From positions 806,001 through 870,000 of the forward strand of contig JAZGTN010000170.1 of NCBI GenBank assembly GCA_037783415.1: a stretch of DNA of 64,000 nucleotides. Direction: 5' to 3'. The DNA is from Leptasterias polaris. Its lineage: Eukaryota; Echinodermata; Asteroidea; Forcipulatida; Asteriidae. A program made the translations under genes and the position numbers. Positions 21,601 through 32,945 of this stretch are shown here, piece after piece (position 1 is the first letter of the stretch; each line of letters opens with the position of its first letter). The notes beneath the pieces were generated by a model that made no database searches, was not told where the DNA came from, and worked only from the letters and a program-made list of their open reading frames with translations.

Positions 21601-23022
21601 ATATTGGGGCTCTTGACGCTTTGTTTCCTCCAATGTTTCTTCCTATACAGTATCCAAAAGGCCTCGGGAGCACTGTGTCAGATCTGGACATTAAACATGC
21701 AGTGGGAGTTTTCCCCAAGACGAAGTTCTCTATGCTCTTGCCCCTCGTGGAAGAAGAACTGCAAAGGAGACCACATGTGAAAGCTGTAGTTCTCTTTGGT
21801 ATTGAGGTGAATGAAACATCCCACCCTCTTCCTCTTATCCCCATCCCCAATTCTACTTGTTTGAAAAAACTATGCACTGATATCATCAAGATCGAAAGGC
21901 ACTTTCTTTCTGCTAAAACAATTTGCACACAGTGACTACAAAATTCTGTAATTGTCCAGTATTTAATGATAAGATAACTAGAATAACTTGAAGTCAAGGA
22001 GTCACAGTATCTAGATTTGTGTTTTTGATTTAAGGCTCATGTATGCGTTCAGCAGACTGCTCTGGATCTTCTTGCTAAGGGTTTAGACGTCCACATAGTC
22101 GCTGATGCTTGCTCCTCACGTAGCATGATGGATCGACAGTTTGCTTATAAGGTAGGTCCGCTTAGATTAGTACAAACCACACTCTCTTTTTTTCCTGATG
22201 CAATTGTTACATTTGTTAAAATGTAGCGATACCCGTGTCTAATAATACAGGATTCGAACTGGCCACTCGTCACAAACACACAGGTGCATGCTTGTTGGGC
22301 TGGTGGTAAAGATGTTTGGTCTAGAATGTGGGGGTCTTGTGTTCGAATCCCACTGGAGTCAATTTTTTTTGGCAGGACTCTGAAAGCAGCCTGAAGAGAC
22401 TTGTGTAGAAAAGATGATGAAGAAATGTCTTGCATCCTGCATTGTTGTACTCTCCTAAAAGCATTGCTGCTGTCCTGGAGAGGGTGGGTTGAAATTCCAT
22501 ACGTGCTCTGTGCATGTGCTGTCAAGATTGTGCTTATAAAGATGGTGATACATTCAACTTGTCCTGATAGAGATTGGCAGCTCCATCCCTCTTATAGCTG
22601 GCAGTGCTTCTCTCTGGAACCCTTTCAGATTTGTTGCAGTGACTGCAGCCACTGGTAGCAGAGATAGGTTTTAGATGAGTTTTAGATAAGGGAGGAAAAC
22701 CCCACAAAGGGGAAAACCAAACCCGCATGCAAGGCTCCAGTAAGGAATTCAAACTGGGGCCACACAGGTGAAAGGCAGGAAAGAAACCACTGAGCCAGCC
22801 TAAATGCCAAGTTTCAGAAAGTAGAGGACGCTTGAATCAATGTGACTCCTTTCATTTATATTTTATCTTTTACAGAGATTACGGAAGGCCGGAGCGATAA
22901 TTACAACAAGCGAGGCAGTCATATTCCAACTGCTCGGAGACTCTAAACATCCCAAGTTCAAAGAAGTGCAAGCATTGGTCAAAACTGTTGCACCTGTATC
23001 GGGTCTGGCGCCTAATTTATAG
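18677..23022 (+). CDS. Isochorismatase domain-containing protein (ISOC1/2-like), complete
   Basis: Five coding exons: 18677-18805, 20383-20430, 21651-21806, 22035-22151, 22876-23022. All introns are GT-AG and phase 0, giving 198 aa. The protein is an isochorismatase-like hydrolase of the animal ISOC1/ISOC2 group. Family landmarks are present: [10 protein letters not shown] (Asp21), PKTKFSM (Lys82) and [13 protein letters not shown] (Cys115) supply the Asp-Lys-Cys triad of the family, followed by [13 protein letters not shown] and a [13 protein letters not shown] segment. The length matches ISOC2 and the catalytic part of ISOC1, without ISOC1's long N-terminal extension. The start is chosen because ATGGCGGCG is a good Kozak-like context (AAAATGG) and gives the ISOC2-like N-terminus. 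The physiological substrate of animal ISOC proteins is not established. The introns carry MITEs, a LINE fragment and tRNA-derived SINEs. I cannot decide between ISOC1 and ISOC2 orthology. Confidence 0.93.
18991..19345 (+). mobile_element. Truncated interspersed repeat in ISOC intron 1
   Basis: Begins TTAAAGGCCCCTGTACACTA and includes GAGCTCAAATTTTCACAGG. It resembles a non-coding repeat that I remember as abundant in echinoderm genomes, in which both ends carry the inverted 'TTAAAGGCACTGGACACT'-type sequence. Here the right end is missing. Confidence 0.55.
19536..19775 (+). pseudogene. Non-LTR retrotransposon 3' fragment
   Basis: The translation [20 protein letters not shown]...[13 protein letters not shown] resembles the extreme C-terminal end of reverse-transcriptase polyproteins of non-LTR elements. 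It lies in intron 1 of the ISOC-like gene and has no RT core, so it is a 5'-truncated relic. Confidence 0.5.
20684..20822. mobile_element. MITE (GGCTATGGCTAC family), ISOC intron 2
   Basis: GGCTGCGGCTATGGCTAC on the left is complemented by GTAGCCATAGCCGCCAATTC on the right. Related to 24790-24890. Confidence 0.6.
20905..21133. mobile_element. MITE with GCCATCTTTACGGGCA ends
   Basis: The left end holds ATAGATAGG...GCCATCTTTACGGGCA, and the right end TGCCCGTAAAGATGGC...CTATCTAT. Non-coding. In intron 2 of the ISOC-like gene. Confidence 0.7.
21343..21490. mobile_element. MITE with CACAAAGAGCTAAGATT-type ends
   Basis: GCAAAGAGCTAAGATTGATC at the left and AATCTTAGTGCTTTGTGAAA at the right are imperfect inverted repeats. 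A second member lies at 34880-35007. Confidence 0.6.
22290..22365 (+). repeat. tRNA-derived SINE head, ISOC intron 4
   Basis: GGGCTGGTGGTAAAGATG (A-box-like) is followed 40 bp on by GTTCGAATCCCAC (B box). It does not fold as a complete tRNA, so it is a SINE promoter and not a tRNA gene. Confidence 0.6.
22738..22804 (-). repeat. tRNA-derived SINE head, ISOC intron 4
   Basis: On the - strand GGCTGGCTCAGTGGTTTC (A box) is followed by AGTTTGAATTCC (B-box-like). Opposite orientation to the one at 22290-22365. Confidence 0.55.
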
Positions 23023-23204
23023 TTTCATGTTTGGCCTAACAGCAAACATTTTTTTCAATAATTGTTATTTTCCACTGTCTAATTAAAGGCAATATGTAGA
23101 CAAGCCTACATGTAATCAAAATTGGAATTTTTTTTGGTTGGAACATATTCATTTGATTGCAAAGTAATTCGCAAGGTTCTGGTTTGTCTGCAGAACTCCC
23201 GCCA

Positions 23205-23232
23205 CAAAAAGGGGGGGGGGGGGGGGGGGGGG
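23205..23232. repeat. Poly(G) tract
   Basis: An almost pure G run about 190 bp downstream of the ISOC stop codon. Confidence 0.8.
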
Positions 23233-23379
23233 TCACCAAGATCATCATAAATTGTATGAAAAGTAATTTGTGATTAAATTTGCACATTTAGTTTTGTTGT
23301 TTTGGGGTAATGTGTTCAACACATCACCCTCCATGTCTAAATCTCTCTAACCAGATTAGAATTATTTTAATGGGCTTGA

Positions 23380-23562
23380 ACAAATACAAATTTACTAGAG
23401 CGGGATTTGAACCAACGACCTCTGAATTAACATGCCGGCGCTCTACCGTCTGAGCTATTTAGCCAATACCTTTGTTTAGGGGGTGCCAGTCAGAAGCCAT
23501 TCAACCCTAAACTGCCATGTAGCCAGGGATCACACCCAAGTATACGATACAACCTGGGAAAC
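23380..23562 (-). mobile_element. tRNA-derived SINE, copy 1
   Basis: The tRNA-like head lies at 23466-23394 on the - strand: TAGCTCAGACGGTAGAGCGC (A box) and GGTTCAAATCCCGCT (B box). The flank (GTGCCAGTCAGAAGCCATTC to TACAACCTGGGAA) is shared with the copy at 31295-31501, which shows that it is a dispersed unit. Confidence 0.7.
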
Positions 23563-23788
23563 GGCAGCCAGGGGATCACCTTTAAACAGCATTTCAAGTC
23601 GGATTTGGATTATGTCTGAACTATGCCTTTCTCGGTCACGAGTAAATCCTCAAATTTGTATTCCTAATTATAGTGTTGCACGGGAACCTTAAGATCAGTA
23701 AAGGCGGTTATTCATCGATGCAACAGCATGCCCTGAACCATGTGACATACCAACATTGGATGTAGTCTGAGGAATTCACTTATTACCA

Positions 23789-23933
23789 GGGCCAAATTTC
23801 ATGGCTCTGCTTACGCGCTTGCGTAGTCCACGCTTACACAGCTAGCGCAGAAGTTCGGCGCTTGCTCGGTAAGCAGAGAATGGTGATCGCAAGCACAGAA
23901 TTCGGCACTAAGCGGAGCCATGAAATTTGGCCC
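23789..23933. mobile_element. MITE with GGGCCAAATTTCATGGCTCT ends
   Basis: Near-perfect terminal inverted repeats: GGGCCAAATTTCATGGCTC at the left, GAGCCATGAAATTTGGCCC at the right. Non-coding. A family type I remember from sea-star sequence. Confidence 0.8.
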
Positions 23934-24789
23934 AGTTCATTTGTGGGAAGAAGATGGCAAGCAGGGGAAAAGACCTATTTATGTATTTTTATTTTTTTTT
24001 GGGGGGGGGGTCTTTTTATCGATCAAACTACTCATTTGTGCATTTATATTTGTTTGCATTGGAGGAAGGCAAGAGGGAGAGGAGTCGGGGCTACAGTCCA
24101 CCCCTCTGCTCATTACCAAGCAAGGCATTGTACCAGATATCATTCTAATCTAACTCGCAAATGGCTTCTTGACTACAAATAAGATTACCAAGAAAAAATT
24201 TGATTTAAGACTATTTTTTTTGTATTGTACCTTTTTGGATAAAATAATACTTCAGTTTTTCGAACAGCTCATCTTTTTTTATATTATATTCTGATCAATT
24301 ACTGTATGTCAATGTCAAGTTCTAAAGAGTTTGTCAGTGTTCAATCAAGCACACATCCTACATGGCTCTGCTTACCACATAATACATTTGAATAATAATA
24401 TGGGATGAATGGGCCCCTAGTATTAAATATGCAACTCAATCCAACAGCAATATCAATCCAATATGTCACGGCTAGAGGGTGTTCCCCCTTTTTCCCCAAA
24501 AGGTTAGGTTACTTTAACACACTCTTTTCCTCTTGTACAAAAGTTCCCGTTCCCATCCCCCTAAAAAATTCCTGAGATACACAATAGGGGGGGTAAACCA
24601 TGCGTCCATCATTAAGAACAATTAATCATTTGCTCCTCTGTTGGGGGCGAGCAAAAGATTTGTCATTTGATTTTCCATGCAGCCATCTTTGTTCTCTCTA
24701 CCAATCAACCAGTGTAACCAAACTGAGATTGAAAGGGTAAATAAATAGTCTGATCCCTATTCCGGTATAACAAGAGTCGGCACGATGTG
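23934..24789. other. No gene recognised
   Basis: Holds a G run (24001-24010) and short low-complexity pieces. Open frames across 23862-24182 are not family-like. Confidence 0.5.
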
Positions 24790-24890
24790 AAGCCGTGTCC
24801 AAATTGGCGGCTTTGGCTATTGCTATGGGCATCCTACAATGCTTGTTCATGTGACGATCAAGCCACAGCCGGTAATTCGGACACGGCTTA
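24790..24890. mobile_element. MITE with AGCCGTGTCC ends
   Basis: AGCCGTGTCCAAATTGGCGG at the left and CCGGTAATTCGGACACGGCT at the right. Same family as 20684-20822. Confidence 0.65.
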
Positions 24891-25917
24891 AACGGCGGTG
24901 AGCCAACGCTGAGTAAAGTCAATAAAACAACAAGACAAATAACTTTGTGTTACGTAACAGAGTTTTATTCAAAGTAATGCTGAATATGGAAAAAGTTCAG
25001 TTCAGTTACAAAATTCGTTTTAACAGATTCAAGAGTTATCCAAAACCAAACATAGAAAATTGATTAGTTTATAACATTAAAAGGAAAAAATTCATGCACT
25101 TGATACATTGGCATTATTGCGCAGTGAGCATGCCGCCATTGCTGTTGTCTATGGAGCACAAACTAGTGTACCCAAATGCATTTGGTTACAATCATTGTTT
25201 TAAAAAAAACAAGCGAATTAATACACATTACACGCAGCCTGCTGTATGCGCTGGACATGGGCGCGCTTAAGCTGAAGATCACGCATAGAAAACTAAACAC
25301 AAAATAATTCAGGTCTGATATCAGGTACACTATTTTAGTATAGAAAGTTGCTAGTCTTTGTTTTATTTCTATGGCTTGGGTACATTAAAAAAATCCAGAA
25401 TTATTTAACACCAACTATTTGCAGTTAAAAGAGTTTCAAAAAGAGGGCTCCAAGTTCTTTTCACTGATGAAACTTTTAGAAAAGGGCCCCTAACAGTCGG
25501 CCTTCCTCGGTGTAGACTCGTAACATTTTCCTGATCCAATTCTTGTGAGCTTATGACCCACTGTCACTGCAGCAGTGGTGATGTGAAAATTCTTTCTTTA
25601 AAGTTTTATATTTATTGTATAGACGATGTGACCTCTGACGTAATTTGAAAATCATAGCATGATGCGCGCATGTCGTCGGGCAAAACCTTTGTGTACTTGC
25701 CAGCCAGCTAGAAAGTACATGCAATATTACCATAACTACTTGCCTGGCGGAATGAATGTAAACAGAGGTCACATCGTCTATACTCATCTAGTGAATGACC
25801 TCTGAATCATAAAACCAGTGAAAGTGCCCGAAGGTCATCTTGTTTGCCTTGATGAGGTCCCCTCATTATGTTAAACTCCACTCCTAGTCCAATACTTGGG
25901 AGGGGGAGATACTGGTA
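24891..25917. other. No gene recognised; possible distal 3' end of complexin mRNA
   Basis: A GAATAAAAC on the - strand near 24968-24960 could end a very long 3' untranslated region of the complexin gene. This is speculation; nothing else is recognised. Confidence 0.2.
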
Positions 25918-26270
25918 ATGTCAGAGGAAAAGAAGCAACAGGCGGAAACAATCTCCACTCAGCTGCTAGAGACCTACGGTGACCAGACCCCAGCCTGCTC
26001 TCTCCTTCAACAGTTTCGGAGGCAGCGTGCGACCAAGACAGTAAGGGAATTTTCCCATGCCCTCCAGGAGATTGCAGGTCGACTACAGAGACCCTGCCGC
26101 TGTTGCAAAGCCCGATGAGATGATACATTAGACATGGACACAAAGCTCAACTATTTGAATCATATGTGTCAGGAAAACTGAGGCAAGTCATTGGAACTGA
26201 GGAAGTGCTTGCTGATACAGTAGGTACTGCAACAGCAATGTCATCAGTACTGCATTCACTTCAAGACTAG
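25918..26270 (+). pseudogene. Gag-like retroelement relic
   Basis: An ATG frame reads SLLQQFRRQRATKTVREF...ALQEIAGRLQRP, which looks like the capsid-region helix motif of Ty3/gypsy-type Gag or PNMA-like domesticated Gag proteins. The frame closes at 26116, and the continuation (AQLFESYVSGKLRQVIGTEE) is in another frame, so it is broken. No protease or polymerase follows. A relic is more likely than a gene. Confidence 0.4.
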
Positions 26271-26612
26271 AGAAGTGGAGCAAGATACTCCCAAGAGATG
26301 GGGTGGTGTTACTGAACTTTTAAAACTTCCCAGACAAAGTCAGTGCTGCTAAGATCACACTTTATTTGTTATGCTTGCCCACTTTTTAAAATTATTATTT
26401 AAAGAATAAAAAAGTGTCCCAGGAGACATAATCTGTACAATATTATCAAAATAGCAATTTGTTGATTTATTTTACAATGGCACTAGATAAAGAAGGCACA
26501 TAAAGTATCCCCAAAGTAATAAGAAATAGTTTTATTTCTTATCTTTTAAAGATTTTAATTCTGATTTATAACATATCAAACATAATTAATAAAAAATATT
26601 TTGTAAGACTTT

Positions 26613-26773
26613 AGCCCGGTTCATACTTCCTGCAAATGCGAATGCGATACAATTTTGGCGCAACAAATAATTCGGAAGAGTTGAGCTGTGCGAAATACTC
26701 GCAGCGAAAATAATAGAGCTGTGACGTCAAAATTCGCTTCACATTAGCATTCGCAGGAAGTATGAACCGGGCT
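26613..26773. mobile_element. MITE with AGCCCGGTTCATACTTCCTG ends
   Basis: Clear terminal inverted repeats of about 24 bp (left AGCCCGGTTCATACTTCCTG, right the complement ending CCGGGCT) enclose 110 bp of non-coding DNA. Confidence 0.8.
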
Positions 26774-28739
26774 TTAGTCATAGGTTTCAAACCACAACCT
26801 GAATTTACTGGAAGCATAAAAGTTAATATCATTATCGAGCCTGAAATAACACCGTGGCCAGGGAGGCATGCCTACCAGAGTGAACAATATCCAGGGTCAA
26901 TGCGACAAATTCTTCAAGAATATTGCACAAGCGAAATCCAAGCTTCCTACCCCAGTAACTAGGACCAACATCTCATCTTAATGAGGTCGGTGGATTCACG
27001 TACAAGTCAAGTAAGGCTATGGCCTCTGTTGCCCTGGTACTGCCCCTTCAAACTGCCCATAAACTTAAAAGATTTTCCAATGGAAGTGCCCTTTGCAAAG
27101 GGAAAATGTCCTGGTCCTCTCAGATATGAAATCCCAAGCCTGCAATATGACAAATCCCTCTGAGAGCTGCTTCAACAAGAAAACTCCATGGCCAAAGTCT
27201 GAACAATTTAGAGCATGTAATAGACAGTTAACATTCATGATTGTATGACACCAGGCAATAATCATGAACTGCAGCTTAACCAACTTAACCGGTGAAGTGA
27301 TTTCTCGTAATCACAAAAATTGTGTAACACTTTGGGCAAAAAATAACTGGTGTACCTCAGTTAAAGCCTCCAAAAGGCAACATCAAACACACTACCAAAT
27401 TAAACTCCAAAAATACAGAAATTTATTTTGATCAAAAATTTGTCAAAAAAACAAGATCAAAATTGATCAATAGAGCTCTTCTTTTTGTCATATCAAAATT
27501 GGGAGACTTTGTTTTTAATCAATCGTGGCTTAACATCACCTCCCTAAAAATTAGGTATGGGAGTTTTTTCCAATAAATTGATTAAATTAAATTTTAACAA
27601 AATCACAAACCATGTGATAATATAAAAAATATTTCAATTTATGGATATAAAAGGTCAAGTGAAAGTGGCACAAAACTCCAAGTGATTCCCTTTCTTAGGA
27701 ATGCCAGACCAAAGTAACAATTAAATAGTCATTGGACAAAACATGAAGTCATGCAAAAATTAAAATAAATAACCAAATAAATTGAACTTATTATACTGTA
27801 CAATGCTGATATTTCAAAATTGCATATTTACACAGATCTTAGTGAATTCTTTCGCTCCAACCTTTTAATCTACTTCATATTAAATATTTTTTATAAATTT
27901 GATAAGACGATAACATAAATATAAACACTTTTCATTCATCTCTAGAGTTGTAAATTATAAAACATACAAAATGCTTTTGATTGTAATGTAAATTTAATTG
28001 TAAACATAAGGCACATTGTTAACGATGGAAGCATGTTTTTGGATGTTCTTGGAAGTGAGAAAAACAAAACTATAATTGTTGCCAAGGTTTTGCAATTTTA
28101 CTCTTATTACACACTTGAAGAGTAACAAAGGTTAATGACATAATGGTAGTTAACTCATCATATCAAAGCACACCTCTTCGTTTACTACAATGTACACAAA
28201 TAGGCACAGAGACTACAGGCTGGTAACTGTGAACTGACATCAAACTGACATGAACTCTGACCTCACTGACTAATGGACCATCACACACTGGAAGTCAAAC
28301 TTGTGCAAAGGTACATTGAAGTTGCTGCAAGTTTGGGTCGGGACTAACACATTCTTTCGCTATGGTGCGCCGCTCACGCTCACAAAATAATTACCTCAAC
28401 ATTAGACATAGAGTACATTGCAAGTTGCATTTTGGTATCAAACTTCTTATAAATAAAATATAAATGAAGAAGTTACCTGACTTTGAACGAAGGTGAATTG
28501 AGAATTTTTGTTTCTGTGTACAAAGAATTCCCTCACATCTGCGTAGTGAATAAGTTTATCAAGCAAAACTGCACCAGCTATGAGGAACGGAAGACCAAAA
28601 CAACAAATGTCATTGTCCTAAGTTGGGCCTGAACCTAGGTCCACTAAGGTGTGAGGTAAAGGATGAGTCATTGAGTAAACCTACAGGTAATGGCAATAAG
28701 CCAGACTTGGCTACTCAAGTATGTCAAGCAGCAGCAACT
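26774..28739. other. No gene recognised; AT-rich
   Basis: Two short open frames (26762-26962, 26981-27163) have a somewhat protein-like look but no family match. The rest is AT-rich. Could lie in the complexin 3' untranslated region or be intergenic. Confidence 0.4.
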
Positions 28740-29325
28740 AAGACAAAGTCCATGCAGTTTTTATTGTCCTAAGTGGGGTGTGAACCTTGGTCCATTGAGA
28801 TGGACTTAGAAAATCTACACACAAATTTTGTGTCATGAAAGGGCCTTGAACATTCATTGGTTCATTGAGGTTGACTTTAGGAACTAATGACAAAATCCAT
28901 GCACTTATTTGGTCTTGAGAGGCATGTGAACCTTGGTCCACTGAGGTTGACTTAGGAACCTACAACCAAATCCTAACACTTATTTGGTCTTGAGAGGGAT
29001 GTGAACTTTGGTCCACTGAGGTGGACTTAGGAACCTACAACCAAATCCTAACACTTATTTGGTCTTGAGAGGGATGTGAACTTTGGTCCACTGAGGTGGA
29101 CTTAGTAACCTACAACCAAATCCTAACACTTATTTGGTCTTGAGAGGGATGTGAACTTTGGTCCACTGAGGTGGACTTAGGAACCTACAACCAAATCCTA
29201 ACACTTATTTGGTCTTGAGAGGGATGTGAACTTTGGCCCACTGAGGTGGACTTAGAAACCTACAACCAAATCCTAACACTTGTTTGGTCTTGAGAGGGAT
29301 GTGAACCTTGGTCCACTGACATGAC
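28740..29325 (+). repeat. 75-bp minisatellite
   Basis: About eight tandem copies of a unit containing ACTTATTTGGTCTTGAGAGG, GGTCCACTGAGGTGGACTTA and ACCTACAACCAAATCCTA. The period is 75 bp in the regular part (28911-29290); the first two copies are diverged. A lone fragment recurs at 29458-29493. Confidence 0.85.
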
Positions 29326-29735
29326 TGAGGTGGCTTGCACGGGAATAACCACTACCTAAACATAGTTGTAACAAATCAGTTTTTGCACTAGTTGAAAAAT
29401 CAAACAAACCTGCATTTGTAGTAAGGAACAGAAAACCAAATAAATGCACTTACGTGTATTTGGTCTTGAGAGGGATGTGAACCTGGGTCCAATGCAAAAG
29501 AAGGCAAGGGGGTAAAAACACCACGCAAACCCTATATCTAGTCTCCACAAGCAAGGATTAACACACAAAAATGTGTTACGAGTTGGATAAATGAGTTATA
29601 CAAAAGTTATAAGCATCAGCCTTTTGCCATCCAGATGAAACAGTGAACCAATTTTAAAATCAAATAGGTCTTACTGAACATCACCAAACTCTGGCAATTT
29701 GTTTTTTTAGAATGCAAAATGTCGGCATATTTTCC

Positions 29736-29830
29736 AGTGTTCTCCCTTAACAGTGGTCCGCTGGCCAAATGCCAGTGGAAACACATGAGGACCAGGCAAA
29801 ATTCTGTCCAACTAGTCTGCTTGATGTAAA
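29736..29830 (+). repeat. Interspersed repeat shared with window end
   Basis: GTGTTCTCCCTTAACAGTGG followed by CGCTGGCCAAAT recurs at 63951-63985. Non-coding, family unknown. Confidence 0.6.
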
Positions 29831-31008
29831 CCTCTGATTGTTCATACTACAAGTCCCAGGCAATGTAGAAAGGAAATCTTCAAATATCACCAGTCAAAAA
29901 GACGGAGCACCAGTGAAATGGCAAGCTAACTGGTCCCCCTGGCTAGTCAATAAAATAGTTCAGGGCAGACCCTGGTTTAAAAATACTGGTACACTGTCAT
30001 TACTCATTATCGCCATATATGGTCCAGTCAATCTAACTAAATACAAAACCATCTTGACACTGGAAGACTAGAATCTCAGATCTTTCGAACCACTGATCTG
30101 ATTTGTCCAAAATATCGTCAATAGTTAAACAATGAATAAAAGTGCTGATCATTGTACCAATCAAAATATCGTTATTGCTACTTATGGCCCCCATCATGTC
30201 AAAGTCTGTTTAAACACATGCGTGTCTTCAATAACTATACATTACAACCAAGTTTTCTTCATTTGACTAGTGCTAAAGTCATTCTTACAGCGGTTACAGA
30301 CTTCAAAAGGAGAAAAGAAACCATGCAAATTCTTTTCTGTTCTAATTTCTTGAATACATCAAAGTATACAAGAGACATGATCAATACAGTTCTCTGGCCA
30401 TTTACTAATCTTTAAAACTAGTACATTAAAATGTACATTCAGTTTAGAGGTGCAGTAAAAGAAAAACCCAAGTAAACTTCCTCAATGTGCCAAGACATTG
30501 TTTGCGCTCCCAGCAATCACACATTATGTTATAATTTTTCCAATATTTACCTGCCCTTTTCTATGCAAACCATTACACATTGTATAACATAATTGACATG
30601 CTCAAACAAATATCCAATCCCTAATTTAAAAAAATAATAAAAATAAAAGTTAAACTCAGCCAAACCCTCCTACTCTCCATAACATTTCCCATCGAGTTGA
30701 CCAACCATTCAGAACCACTCAACTGCATGGCTTTTGTATGGTGGAGCAACCGTACACTGATGTAACAGTTTGCGTAGATACCGGATATCATACTGGATTA
30801 GTGCATCATTCAAAACCATACGAACCAAAATTAATTGTCAAACAATAGGAGGGTTACAACAAGCTGATAACTCACATGATAACTCACATGCCTGCATGAT
30901 CGATGTTCAAATTACTTCACACTCACTGTACCTGCACATAATATCGTCTCCTTGCCAAGAGCTTAAAGGCAGTTTTGTCTCATAGCTTTTTGCCTGGGTC
31001 CCCCTTCA
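29831..31008. other. No gene recognised; probable complexin 3' untranslated region in part
   Basis: This is the sequence directly downstream of the complexin stop codon on the - strand. No ORF or repeat of note. Confidence 0.4.
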
Positions 31009-32657
31009 TCACATGACTAGGCAACTAGAGTCATCCTTCCCTTTGGCTTTGCTGAACATCTTGGGCGACGTTTCTTCGACCTGACTCCGGCTCTCCAAGA
31101 GGTCCTGGTCCGTCTTGGACTCCTTCAGGCCGTATTTCTCCCTCACCTTGTTGCGTTCCTTTGCTCGTTCCGCTTTCTTCTTGAGCTGTGCTTCGTCCCG
31201 CTTCGCCCTGAGGAAATTTATTCAGTTTTTATTTATCAAATAATAAACCACAAGGGAAACTGACTGGGTAAATGTTTAAATGATTTTGGGTCGAACAAAG
31301 AAAAATTGACTAGAGCGAATTTGAACCAACGACCTCCGGTTTAACGTGCCGGCGCTCTACCAACTGAGCTATCTAGCCCTATGTTGGCGGTCTCCCTATT
31401 TTGTCAATATCTTTGTTCGGGGGGTGCCAGTCAGAAGCCATTCAACCACAAACTGCCGTGTAGCCAGGGATCACACCCAAGTATACGATACAACCTGGGA
31501 AGTTTTTATTTAATCAAATTTATTTCTCAATATGGAAACTCGTACTGCCTATCAAGGCATAGACATTTTGTACGAACAAACACAAAAGGCTCCTCGAGAG
31601 AGGGAGGGGATGGGGGCTCAAACAAAATGTTTTTCTTAACCTCCTCCAAAGAAACTTTCCTCTTTGTGCCGTTGTGCATGCTCATAAGTGTCACTACCCA
31701 ACTGCAGATTAATACCATGACAGGTATTCTGTACATGAAGAAGTCAGTAAGGGAGCCTCTCAATAGTCTGGTATGTTCTAGTCGCAAAGAAATATTCCCA
31801 AGGGGGCATACGCCCACAATCGGTAGCACCGGCAAAACGTTCTGCTGGACTGCATCACTGTACCGAGGTACGGGAGCAAGCCCACATGAGTGAATACTCA
31901 CATTCATATTTTGAACGTTCCAATGGAACCCTCTTGTGGTCCAACGGAACGGTCCATGAGCACGTGCTAGATTACTATCTAATCCAATTGGAATTTTCCT
32001 GACTGCATCACTGTACCGAGGTATGGGAGCAAGCCCACATGAGTGATTACTCGCATTCATATTTTGAACGTTCCAATGGAACCCCCTAGCGGTCCAACGG
32101 AACGGTCCATGAGCACGTGCTGGATTACTATCCTATCAAATTTGAATGTTCCTGACTGCATTACTGTACCGATGTACAGGAGCAAGCCCACATGAGTGAA
32201 TACTCACATTCATACGTTCCAATGGAACCCTCTAGCGGTCCAATGGAACGGTCCATGAGCACGTGCTGGAATACTATCCAATCCAATTGGAGTATTCCTA
32301 CCGTTCCGACTTTTGAGACCCTTCCTAAAAGGTGCATTTAGGGTCATGAATATACAAAAACACATTGCTCTTGTAAACAATTAAATCAACAGTTTGTAAA
32401 CCACTCCCTTACAGTAAATGTTTTCTGTACTAAAGTTATGAAGGACTTTCCCCACCCCCCTCCTTCCCACACACACACACACACCCCTCCCACTAATGGA
32501 AAAGAGGTGATTACTTTTCTCTGGCCATCTTGTCATCTTCTTCCTGTTCCTTCTTGTAGTCATAAGGAGCATCTTCCTTATCGTCTCCAGACAGACCGAT
32601 GGTCTTGGTGATGCTGGACACTTGGTTCTTCACCAGAGACTTGCCAACTAGATCCAT
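31009..32657 (-). CDS. cplx: Complexin with C-terminal CaaX box, complete coding region
   Basis: Two coding exons on the - strand: 32657-32515 (exon begins at 32674) and 31207-31009, joined by a GT-AG intron in phase 2, giving 113 aa. Complexins bind the assembled SNARE bundle and clamp or promote synaptic vesicle fusion. Residues about 49-75 form the conserved charged central helix ending in VREKYGL, the family signature. The N-terminal part (MDLVGKSLVKNQVSSITKTI) is amphipathic, as in invertebrate complexins. The last four residues are CLVM, a CaaX motif for farnesylation, as known in complexin-3/4 and many invertebrate complexins, so membrane anchoring is expected. The intron contains a SINE and a 153-bp triplicate repeat. 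A non-coding upstream exon is predicted at 34525-34633. Confidence 0.92.
31295..31501 (-). mobile_element. tRNA-derived SINE, copy 2 (complexin intron)
   Basis: The - strand head TAGCTCAGTTGGTAGAGCGC (A box) and TTGGTTCAAATTCGCTC (B-box-like) fit a tRNA-derived pol III promoter. The body is shared with 23380-23562. The tRNA-like part lacks a proper U before the anticodon, so I do not call a functional tRNA. Confidence 0.7.
31846..32305 (+). repeat. 153-bp tandem repeat, three copies
   Basis: The segment GACTGCATCACTGTACCGAG recurs at about 31849, 32002 and 32155, each followed by GTTCCAATGGAACC, GTCCAACGGAACGGTCCATG and AGCACGTGCT. The unit is rich in short palindromes. It lies in the complexin intron. 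Confidence 0.85.
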
Positions 32658-32945
32658 GATCAGACTGATGAGATCTGGGCGGGATGGGAAAATGAACCAC
32701 GGAGTTAGCTATGACCTCAAAATAATGAGTCCAAATTGCTTATTTTGACAAGTATGAAATGGATACATTTAAAATGTTATGGTTTTGAGTTGTTAGGCCT
32801 ACATGTATATCATGTTTATATTGTTTGAAGTGAGTTTAAATAAACTAAGCAAAGCAGGTCTACATTGTAGGCATAAACATTAAATTAATAGTAATCATTT
32901 GCAGGGCCCTAATGAAAACCGTTTATAATTGTTTGGGCATAACTT

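Noticed and set aside
21471..21935. 154-codon ORF read as one gene
   Set aside because: It is intron sequence plus exon 3 of the ISOC-like gene; the real exon begins after the acceptor at 21650.
23394..23466. Functional tRNA gene (and 31308-31381)
   Set aside because: A and B boxes are present, but the anticodon arm is imperfect and both copies share long non-tRNA flanks, which fits a SINE.
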